NCBI GenBank assembly: GCA_030635405.1
Contig: DAOVZA010000180.1
Span: forward strand, 1 to 5,351
DNA from: Desulfocapsa sp.
Lineage (GTDB): Bacteria > Desulfobacterota > Desulfobulbia > Desulfobulbales > Desulfocapsaceae
DNA: 5,351 bases
Direction: 5' to 3'
Made by a program: the position numbers and the translations under genes. This document shows positions 1-5,351 of this stretch, piece by piece. The first letter of the stretch is position 1. Each line of letters starts with the position of its first letter. The notes under the pieces were generated by a model. The model was not told the DNA's origin. It worked only from the letters and a program-made list of their open reading frames with translations, and did no database searches.

Positions 1-402
1 ATCTACTGTAACATATCCTTTGTTGGTACTAACAGCCTGAAGGACGCACTGGGTCAATATGGTGAAGATGTCATTGTCTCCCAGGTTGTACCCTTCCCCT
101 GGGACGACAGTATTCCACTTGTTCGTGACTATCAGCAAGCTATGCATAAATATCAACGGAACTACCCACTTGGATTTACAAGCCTGGAAGGCTACATTGC
201 AGCTAAACTTTTCGCCTCCATCGCAGAGTTAATTCCTGGCAAATTAACACGGGAAAAATTCATCCTGATGATACAAAAAACAACCAACTTTAACCTGGGA
301 GGAGTGGTGTTTCATCTTGGCGACAAAAATCGCCACAATATGAAGAGTATTGAACTCAGCACCATTTTTCCAACCATCAGGAAGCTTAAAACAGATGAAT
401 AA
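1..402 (+). CDS. Periplasmic substrate-binding protein, Peripla_BP_6 (branched-chain amino acid ABC type), C-terminal part
   Basis: The reading frame is open from base 1 to the TAA at 400-402, giving 133 residues; the start lies upstream, so the gene is cut by the window and is not shown to be broken. Family members are usually about 370-400 residues, so roughly the last third is present. Visible landmarks are FVGTNSLKDALG, then VVPFPWDDSIPLVRDYQ, then GFTSLEGYIAAKLF, then a FNLGGVVFHLGD stretch. These match the second lobe and C-terminal end of type I binding proteins of the LivJ kind, which capture small ligands in the periplasm. No transporter permease or ATPase gene follows; a sensor kinase follows 36 nt later in the same frame. 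This context suggests a co-sensor rather than a transport role (inference). The ATG at 142 is internal to this gene and is not a real start. The family call is strong; the ligand is unknown. Confidence 0.88.
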   Translation: MYCNISFVGTNSLKDALGQYGEDVIVSQVVPFPWDDSIPLVRDYQQAMHKYQRNYPLGFTSLEGYIAAKLFASIAELIPGKLTREKFILMIQKTTNFNLGGVVFHLGDKNRHNMKSIELSTIFPTIRKLKTDE

Positions 403-438
403 CAAAACTCTGCCGCCATTATTTCCGTTGCTAACCTG

Positions 439-2889
439 ATGCTGCTCTCACCACGTCGACCATCCTTATCAGCTGCTCCTTTTCGATCGTCTTTGCTTGT
501 ACTCCTGTCACTTACACTTTTTATAGCAATATTCTGGACACTTAATGAATATCAGAGCTATCGTCAGAGCATTTCCAACATAGAACAAAACTATAAGGAA
601 CTCTACCAGGAAAGGATACAGGAAGAGCTTGAGAATGTCCTGAAATTCATAGACCAGCAACGCCATCAGGCCATATTAGAGATTGAAGATAAATTGCGCC
701 TGAAAGTCCAATCCGCCTACACCATTGCCTCGCATATTTATCAGATGCATAAAGACACAATGACCAACGCTCAGCTTCGTTCCATGGTGACCGAGACACT
801 GCGGCCCATACGCTGGAACAACGGTCAAGGCTACTATTTCACAGGAAGAATTACGGATAACACCATAGACCTTTTTGCGGATGACCCACTCCTTGAAGGG
901 TACAACTCCCTGGAAGTAAGAGATGGACAATACAGGACAATTATTTCAGATATAACCCGTATTATTCATGAGAAAGGGGCCGGTATTTACCACAAAAAAG
1001 AAGACGACACACCTCATTTCCCCGGCATGAGCTTTATCAAACATTTCAAGCCATTCGACTGGTACATCGGAGCAGCAACGTCCCATGAAATCGCAAAGAC
1101 AGTGCTTCAGGAAGAGATACTCACCACAATGCAAAACATGCAATTCAGTAAAAATGGGCATGTCATCTGTTTTAACTCGAACGGGACTATCCTCAGCCAT
1201 CCGAACAGTACGCTCATTGGCAGATCAATCACTGACCTGACAAACAGACGTGGTGAAAACTATGGAAAAGTCATGTTGGAAACAGGCCTCCATAACACCA
1301 CCGGAAGCATCCTCCTCTATAGCTCCTTCGATACTTTTTCTAACAAGGAACAACAACGGCTTTCCTTTATTAAGCACTATTCCGACTGGAACTGGATTCT
1401 TCTCGTTGACATCTCCATGACTGCCATGGAGAACGCAATTATAAACGAAAAACAATCTGCAACATCAACATCCAGAAAGAATGCTTTTATATTCCTTGGA
1501 CTTCTGGTTACGGCTGTTCTTTTTTTAACAAGTATGGCGTACTACCATTCAGTGAAGATCAAACATGACATTAACCTGTTTACTACTTTTTTTAGAAAAG
1601 CAGCCCACACCAGAGTAAAAATCAGCCATAGCGATTCCACTTTCTCAGAATTCGAAGATCTAGCTGAACTTGCCAATACCATGGTGGATGATATCGTTCA
1701 GAAAGAACACCTCCTTCGCCGTGACGAGTTGCGGCTCGACACCCTGCTCCAACTCAGCGAAATGGAAGAGTACAGTATCAGAGACAAGTATGATTTTGTT
1801 CTGCACAGAATCATCCAGATTACCGACAGTGATAGAGGTTATATGGCCCTTGTTAACCACGCCCAGACTCACTGCACTCTATGCTCTCAAATAAATATCA
1901 GTACAGGCAGCATTGGACTCAGTCCAGACGAAAACTTTCCTCCACGTCTTCTTTCTGACAGTGGTCTCACCGGAAATTGTGTCTTGCAAAAGAAAACATC
2001 TATTTTCAACTCAGTGGATGAACTTTCAAAACCCTCTGCATATCCATACAAAAACGAAGTTGAAAATCGCATGGATATCCCAGTAAACGAAAAGAATACA
2101 ACTATTCTCGTAGCCGGAGTATGCAACAGCACCAGAGAATATGATAACTCCGACATACGCCAAATGACCATGCTTCTTGAGGGCATGTGGCTCCACAACC
2201 AGAAAACCTGTTCTGAAATGGAAATGGCCAGACTCGAAAGACAAGTCATCGCAGTGGGTGAAGAAGAGCGCAGCAAAATCGGACGTGACCTCCATGACGA
2301 CCTCGGCTCTCATCTCAGTGGAATTGAGTTGTTGAGTAAAGTGTTACAGCAAAATATCGAAAAACAGCTCCCGGAACACGCCAGACAGCTTTCAACAATT
2401 CGCAACCTCATAAGAGACGCCATTGAGAAAACACGACGACTCTCTCGTGGACTGTATCCTGTGCACATAATAGAACATGGACTCCAGGCCGCCATTGAAG
2501 AATTAACAACTGAAATAGAAGAACGGTATCCACTATCCTGTACACTGAATTTCGACAAAAACCTCGAACCCCTTGCAAATACTATCACTCCGAATGTATA
2601 CTACATTGTACGCGAAGCAATGTTCAATGCAGCAAGACATGGAAAACCACAAAATATTAGCATTACAATTCAACGTACCAACGACTCTCTATCTGTCACC
2701 ATTATTGATGATGGTCTGGGAATAACGGAACAAAGAAAGAAAAAGGGATTAGGCCTCCATACCATGCAATACAGGGCAAAGGCAATTGGTGCCAGCCTTG
2801 ACATACAAGCTGGAAAAACATGCGGCACCAGGGTAAGCCTGTCGGGAGCAGGGTTAGGTGATGATTTCAAAAATTCTTATTGTGGATGA
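439..2889 (+). CDS. Membrane sensor histidine kinase: double Cache - GAF - HisKA_3 - HATPase_c (NarL/UhpB class)
   Basis: This 816-residue kinase senses an extracytoplasmic signal and should phosphorylate the regulator encoded next. A positively charged N-terminus precedes TM1 (about 17-35). The extracytoplasmic region (about 36-345) looks like a double Cache (dCache_2-like): module one has GYYF (131-134) and DWYIGAA (207-213), module two has GHVICF (240-245), SHP (253-255) and DWNWILLVD (316-324). TM2 is about 349-369, followed by a short HAMP-like linker. A GAF_2-type domain spans about 434-585 and ends with the family-typical MLLEGMW. HisKA_3 contains GRDLHDDLGSHLSGI, with phospho-acceptor His619. 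HATPase_c has the N box around Asn730, the G1 box DDGLG (757-761) and the G2 box GLGL (770-773), so catalysis looks intact. ATG 439 is the first usable start after the upstream stop and keeps TM1, but no clear Shine-Dalgarno precedes it, which suggests coupling to the gene before. The ligand cannot be told from sequence. Confidence 0.93.
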   Translation: MLLSPRRPSLSAAPFRSSLLVLLSLTLFIAIFWTLNEYQSYRQSISNIEQNYKELYQERIQEELENVLKFIDQQRHQAILEIEDKLRLKVQSAYTIASHIYQMHKDTMTNAQLRSMVTETLRPIRWNNGQGYYFTGRITDNTIDLFADDPLLEGYNSLEVRDGQYRTIISDITRIIHEKGAGIYHKKEDDTPHFPGMSFIKHFKPFDWYIGAATSHEIAKTVLQEEILTTMQNMQFSKNGHVICFNSNGTILSHPNSTLIGRSITDLTNRRGENYGKVMLETGLHNTTGSILLYSSFDTFSNKEQQRLSFIKHYSDWNWILLVDISMTAMENAIINEKQSATSTSRKNAFIFLGLLVTAVLFLTSMAYYHSVKIKHDINLFTTFFRKAAHTRVKISHSDSTFSEFEDLAELANTMVDDIVQKEHLLRRDELRLDTLLQLSEMEEYSIRDKYDFVLHRIIQITDSDRGYMALVNHAQTHCTLCSQINISTGSIGLSPDENFPPRLLSDSGLTGNCVLQKKTSIFNSVDELSKPSAYPYKNEVENRMDIPVNEKNTTILVAGVCNSTREYDNSDIRQMTMLLEGMWLHNQKTCSEMEMARLERQVIAVGEEERSKIGRDLHDDLGSHLSGIELLSKVLQQNIEKQLPEHARQLSTIRNLIRDAIEKTRRLSRGLYPVHIIEHGLQAAIEELTTEIEERYPLSCTLNFDKNLEPLANTITPNVYYIVREAMFNAARHGKPQNISITIQRTNDSLSVTIIDDGLGITEQRKKKGLGLHTMQYRAKAIGASLDIQAGKTCGTRVSLSGAGLGDDFKNSYCG

Positions 2890-3520
2890 CCATCCGATTT
2901 TCCGTATGGGCATGAAAGAACTAATAAATCAGGAAGAAGACTTCACGGTCTGCGCCATGGCCGAAGATATTCAGGAAGCTCGCAAAGTATTTGTGACAGA
3001 AACACCTGATATGGCCATTATCGACGTTGCACTTGCTGAAGAAAATGGCTTGGATCTAGTCAAAGAAATATACGCTGCTCAAAAAGACTTCCCGATGCTG
3101 GTTCTTTCCATGCACGATGAATCCGTTTGGGCAGAACGGGCAATCCAGGCTGGAGCCCGTGGCTATATCATGAAGAAAGAAGCCTCTGAATCAGTTGTCT
3201 CAGCACTGCGCAACATGAGAGAAGGAAACATTCACGTCAGCAAAAACATGATCTCTCTCCTGCTGAACAAACTGCAACTCGGAGCGGATAAACAAAAAAC
3301 AGCAACTGAAGAGAGGCTGACTGATAGAGAACTTGAAGTATTCCGCCTCATTGGAGCCGGATTATCGACGAGAAAAATTGCTGAACAAATGGTACTTGGC
3401 ATAAAAACGATAGGTACCTATCGTGACCGTATCAAACAGAAACTTGACATCAAAAATGGTACTGAATTAACCCGTCGCGCAGTTTTATGGACTGACGGAG
3501 AAAGCTTTAACAAGCTATAA
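2861..3520 (+). CDS. Two-component response regulator, NarL/FixJ family (REC - LuxR-type HTH)
   Basis: A 219-residue DNA-binding response regulator, the evident partner of the kinase. The REC domain (about 3-120) has acidic pair Asp9-Asp10, phospho-acceptor Asp55 in IIDVAL, switch Ser83 in VLSMHDE and Lys105 in GYIMKKEA, so it should be phosphorylatable. The LuxR/GerE HTH lies at about 151-210, with LTDRELEVFRLIGAGLSTRK followed by the recognition-helix region KTIGTYRDRIKQKL; this is the transcription-activator type. The gene overlaps the end of the kinase gene by 29 nt, implying translational coupling. The start is ambiguous: a GTG at 2858 directly precedes the ATG at 2861. I prefer ATG because it gives the usual short N-terminus before the first beta strand, and GGGAG (2844-2848) or CAGGG (2849-2853) could serve as ribosome site. 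Target promoters are unknown; autoregulation or control of the downstream PilZ gene is possible but not shown. Confidence 0.95.
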   Translation: MISKILIVDDHPIFRMGMKELINQEEDFTVCAMAEDIQEARKVFVTETPDMAIIDVALAEENGLDLVKEIYAAQKDFPMLVLSMHDESVWAERAIQAGARGYIMKKEASESVVSALRNMREGNIHVSKNMISLLLNKLQLGADKQKTATEERLTDRELEVFRLIGAGLSTRKIAEQMVLGIKTIGTYRDRIKQKLDIKNGTELTRRAVLWTDGESFNKL

Positions 3521-3526
3521 ATATTC

Positions 3527-3534
3527 AGGGAGGA
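3527..3534 (+). promoter_or_regulatory. Strong Shine-Dalgarno for the twin-PilZ gene
   Basis: AGGGAGGA lies in the 21-nt gap between the regulator stop and the PilZ ATG, with 8 nt from GGAGG to the ATG. It is a near-perfect anti-16S match and the best ribosome site in the window; the kinase upstream has no obvious one. This fixes the start at 3542 and suggests the PilZ protein is made at a higher level than the kinase from the shared message (inference). Confidence 0.85.
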
Positions 3535-3541
3535 AAATACA

Positions 3542-4369
3542 ATGGCCCACAAAAGAGTAGGTGTCAGGGTTCCAATCAAAGGTGAAGCCATTCTATCAGA
3601 TAAAGATGGAGTGCGAATAACAACCTGTGCCAGAGATATCAGTTCAACCGGAATGGGAGTACTCAGCCCCTCAATACCAATTGAACCCAAAGAGTATCAA
3701 GTTGAGTTAACCACTGAAGAAGGCAAACTGATCAAGTTTAAAGCAACTCTTGTCTATAAAGACAATCAAAAATCAGGTTTTCAAACTTCCGACATCGATA
3801 CAAAAAATTCACACATTATAAATGGACTGATTCAAGAATTTCAAAGTACACAAACATTTATCGAACAGATAGACCGCCACGATGTACTTGAACAATGTTA
3901 TATTGATGAAGAAGGAAACGAGGTCTCCGTAGCCTTTGGCGCTGATCCCGACAAAAGAGTTGGTGTCAGAATTCCTATCAAAGGTAAAGCCGTTTTGTTG
4001 GATAAAAATGGAGTGCGAATAACAACCCGCACCAAAGACATCAGCTCAAAAGGCATAGGAGTGAGCACTCCCTCAACACCACTTGAGCACAGCAAGTATC
4101 GTATTGATATAACCACAGAAGATGGGAAAACAATCACACTCAAAGCAACTCTTGTCTATAAAGACAACCAGAAATCAGGCTTTCAAACTTCTGACATCGA
4201 TACAAAAAACTTACACATTATAAATGGACTGATTGGAGAGTTTCAAAATACAGAAAAATTTATCGAACAGATCGACCTTCACGATGTACTTGAACAGAGT
4301 TTTATTGATGAAGAAGGAAATGAAGTTTCCATAACTTTTGACATTAATTCCGACGATTCCGACAAATAA
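3542..4369 (+). CDS. Tandem double-PilZ protein, probable cyclic di-GMP receptor
   Basis: A 275-residue soluble protein with no signal peptide or membrane segment, built of two head-to-tail units of 134 residues (4-137 and 138-271), about 71 percent identical by my manual alignment (95 of 134). Each unit shows the PilZ cyclic di-GMP signature: RxxxR at Arg5/Arg9 and Arg139/Arg143, then DxSxxG at Asp32-Ser34-Gly37 and Asp166-Ser168-Gly171. Both sites therefore look competent to bind the nucleotide (family knowledge; binding not shown). After the PilZ barrel each unit has an extension of roughly 40 residues: a probable helix (HIINGLI...EFQ) and an acidic segment ending in IDEEGNEVS. The protein has no YcgR N-domain, GGDEF, EAL or other recognised output domain, so it probably acts by binding a partner. 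It follows the two-component pair by 21 nt and is very likely in the same operon. The specific target is unknown. Confidence 0.9.
   Translation: MAHKRVGVRVPIKGEAILSDKDGVRITTCARDISSTGMGVLSPSIPIEPKEYQVELTTEEGKLIKFKATLVYKDNQKSGFQTSDIDTKNSHIINGLIQEFQSTQTFIEQIDRHDVLEQCYIDEEGNEVSVAFGADPDKRVGVRIPIKGKAVLLDKNGVRITTRTKDISSKGIGVSTPSTPLEHSKYRIDITTEDGKTITLKATLVYKDNQKSGFQTSDIDTKNLHIINGLIGEFQNTEKFIEQIDLHDVLEQSFIDEEGNEVSITFDINSDDSDK
3551..4354 (+). repeat. In-frame tandem duplication, 2 x 402 bp, inside the PilZ gene
   Basis: Copy 1 is 3551-3952 and copy 2 is 3953-4354, at a constant offset of 402 bp (134 codons) without any indel. Exact shared stretches include 26 nt starting at 3740 and 4142 (AAAGCAACTCTTGTC...), 22 nt beginning ACACATTATAAATGG, and 20 nt ATGGAGTGCGAATAACAACC. 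The absence of indels and the long exact matches point to duplication of a whole coding unit, followed by divergence that is greater in the 5' half than in the 3' half of the unit. Confidence 0.93.
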
Positions 4370-4373
4370 CTTT

Positions 4374-4408
4374 GTGCAGCTTGTAGGGAATCACCCTACA
4401 AGCTGCGC
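4374..4408 (+). terminator. Hairpin after the PilZ gene, likely operon terminator (no U-tract)
   Basis: GCAGCTTGTAGGG (4376-4388) and CCCTACAAGCTGC (4394-4406) are a perfect 13-bp inverted repeat around a 5-nt AATCA loop; a G-U and a G-C pair can extend it to 4374-4408. It begins 4 nt after the PilZ stop codon, the expected place for an operon terminator. No T-run follows directly; the next sequence is TGGCCTTGCCC, and T-rich DNA (TTTCTTTCCTTTT) appears only about 37 nt further on. It may therefore be a U-tract-less terminator, a 3'-end stabilising hairpin, or work together with the T-rich stretch. Confidence 0.6.
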
Positions 4409-4482
4409 TGGCCTTGCCCTACCGAAAAAAAGGGGGCTTCCTGATTTCTTTCCTTTTAAATTCACAGTATGATTGTTCTGTT

Positions 4483-4510
4483 TTGAATAAGAGTTTCACT
4501 ATAAGATACT
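4483..4510 (+). promoter_or_regulatory. Weak sigma-70-like promoter candidate for the 4Fe-4S gene
   Basis: In the AT-rich middle of the 254-nt gap between the PilZ hairpin and the next gene, TTGAAT (4483-4488) and GATACT (4505-4510) are 16 nt apart; each matches 4 of 6 consensus bases. The overlapping TATAAG (4500-4505) looks better as a -10 but has no well-spaced -35. A promoter somewhere in this gap is expected because the hairpin separates the two units. This exact placement is uncertain. I see no tRNA, riboswitch or credible small gene in the rest of the gap. Confidence 0.22.
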
Positions 4511-4607
4511 GTTTTTCAAGAATTCAAAAATCATTTAACATGCAAACGTTGAGCAGACAATCAATACCTGCGCACTCCTTATCAGTAACATTGTGAAATC
4601 ATAGCAC

Positions 4608-4614
4608 AGGGAAG
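4608..4614 (+). promoter_or_regulatory. Ribosome-binding site of the 4Fe-4S gene
   Basis: AGGGAAG ends 9 nt before the ATG at 4624 and is followed by an A-rich spacer. The frame has a stop at 4594-4596, so 4624 is the only ATG between that stop and residue 70, which supports the chosen start. Confidence 0.6.
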
Positions 4615-4623
4615 AAAAAAATA

Positions 4624-5351
4624 ATGGACAATTATTCAAGCCACTTGCTTCGTTCCGGGAAAGGGGCAGACTCGGAATATTCCACCAGCCCAACTTTGAA
4701 CGACAAGGGGAGATCTGACGAAAACATTCTTCTTGCAGGAGGGTTTTCCACAATCCACCCTGATTCATCCCTGCCTCTTTCACCAACCTTACAACTCAAT
4801 GGCGACTTGACCGAGTTAAACAACACAACAATGACAGCCCTTGCACGAGCCGAGTTTAACCGTCATAACAGTCAGTCATTCAAGTCCTATACTCTGAATC
4901 CCGACTCCCGTGTTACTGTTATTGGAACGAGCAGTGATTCATTACACAAATTTATAAACACTTATGGTGGAGTCCTGCAGATTGAACCCATCCTCACCAA
5001 AAGCTACTCCCCTGACTTGACAACGATTCAGGATCTTCAATTAGAGCGGAAAGAAAGTGACTTTTTCCTAAAATTCACTGTTAAACACCCAATTGACCTA
5101 AGTCGATGCACCTATTGCGGTGCCTGCGGTTCTGCCTGCCCCGAGCACTGCCTGTCAGAACAACTTTTTCTTGATTTTTCGCGCTGCACCTTCTGTAAAG
5201 AGTGCGTGGTCGCTTGTCCCCATGATGCCATTGACCTTTATGCAGTGGAAAGACGGGAGCTCACAACTCCAGCAATCCTTCTGCTTGATGAAACCGCAAT
5301 TGAACTACCGGAACAACGCAAAGACATCTATTTTGAAAAAAATCTTCCTGC
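4624..5351 (+). CDS. 4Fe-4S dicluster (ferredoxin-like) protein, N-terminal part, cut by window end
   Basis: The frame is open from ATG 4624 to the window end (242 complete codons); the C-terminus is missing. A bacterial 2[4Fe-4S] module lies at about 158-205: Cys162, 165, 168, 172-Pro (CTYCGACGSACP) and Cys188, 191, 194, 198-Pro (CTFCKECVVACP), spaced as in electron-carrying dicluster ferredoxin domains; Cys176 is an extra cysteine. Residues 1 to about 94 are polar, rich in Ser, Thr, Asn and Leu, and without signal peptide or membrane segment, so the protein is probably cytoplasmic. Residues 95-125 (RVTVIGTSSDSLHKFINTYG, then GVLQIEP) look like an alpha/beta fold that I cannot assign. After the clusters comes a segment with AILLLDE and ELPEQRKDIYFEK. 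The role is presumably electron transfer within a larger redox enzyme; an HdrA-like or other oxidoreductase subunit is possible but unproven. The hairpin at 4374-4408 suggests that it is not in the two-component operon. Confidence 0.8.
   Translation, partial: MDNYSSHLLRSGKGADSEYSTSPTLNDKGRSDENILLAGGFSTIHPDSSLPLSPTLQLNGDLTELNNTTMTALARAEFNRHNSQSFKSYTLNPDSRVTVIGTSSDSLHKFINTYGGVLQIEPILTKSYSPDLTTIQDLQLERKESDFFLKFTVKHPIDLSRCTYCGACGSACPEHCLSEQLFLDFSRCTFCKECVVACPHDAIDLYAVERRELTTPAILLLDETAIELPEQRKDIYFEKNLP

Noticed and set aside
142..402. An 86-residue gene starting at ATG 142
   Set aside because: The frame is open back to base 1 and the upstream residues continue the same binding-protein family, so this ATG is internal to a gene cut by the window edge.
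1887..2276. A 129-residue minus-strand frame, the longest opposite to the kinase
   Set aside because: It lies wholly inside the GAF region of a well-supported kinase gene and shows no domain features; a shadow frame.
3551..4354. Repeats as a CRISPR array, transposon ends or gene-duplication artefact of assembly
   Set aside because: There are only two units of 402 bp, directly adjacent, in frame and about 71 percent identical in protein; this is an internal coding duplication, too diverged for an assembly artefact and lacking spacers or inverted ends.
4416..4437. A second terminator hairpin pairing GCCCT with AGGGGGC around the A7 run
   Set aside because: Only four continuous base pairs form before a bulge, so it is too weak to call as a separate terminator.
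4414..4596. A 60-residue + strand frame between the PilZ gene and the 4Fe-4S gene
   Set aside because: It starts with TTG just after the hairpin, has no ribosome site, and its composition follows the AT-rich intergenic DNA; no family resemblance.
4535..4826. Two overlapping minus-strand frames opposite the start of the 4Fe-4S gene
   Set aside because: The + strand frame has a ribosome site, a clear start and continues into canonical cluster motifs; the minus frames have no recognisable features.

Overview
The window reads as bacterial chromosome with genes packed on the + strand. Every supported gene lies on that strand. The protein styles (a branched-chain-type substrate-binding protein, a large Cache/GAF sensor kinase of the NarL/UhpB class, and a ferredoxin-like protein with two CxxCxxCxxxCP clusters) together with moderate GC (roughly mid-40s percent by eye, not computed) suggest an anaerobic, probably sulfate-reducing Desulfobacterota, perhaps Desulfobulbales. 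This assignment rests on recalled family resemblance and is tentative.

Layout: (1) 1-402, the C-terminal part of a periplasmic substrate-binding protein (Peripla_BP_6 type) whose start lies upstream of the window. (2) 439-2889, a membrane sensor histidine kinase, TM - double Cache - TM - linker - GAF - HisKA_3 - HATPase_c. (3) 2861-3520, a NarL/FixJ-type response regulator whose start lies inside the end of the kinase gene. (4) 3542-4369, a protein made of two tandem 134-residue units, each carrying the full PilZ c-di-GMP-binding signature; a strong Shine-Dalgarno precedes it. (5) A perfect 13-bp hairpin just after the PilZ stop, probably the operon end. (6) A 254-nt intergenic stretch, AT-rich in its middle, with only a weak promoter candidate. 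(7) 4624-5351 (running off the window), the N-terminal part of an iron-sulfur protein with two 4Fe-4S motifs behind a long polar N-terminal region.

Working model (inference): genes 1-4 form one transcription unit. The periplasmic binding protein may be a co-sensor presented to the Cache kinase, in the manner of LuxP/LuxQ or TorT/TorS. The kinase phosphorylates the LuxR-type regulator, and the twin-PilZ protein made from the same message would connect this pathway to cyclic di-GMP. No GGDEF or EAL gene is in the window. The most notable items are the twin-PilZ gene, which looks like an in-frame duplication of a single-PilZ gene, and the binding-protein/kinase junction, where the two reading frames are identical and separated by a single TAA. 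The 4Fe-4S gene appears to be a separate transcription unit.
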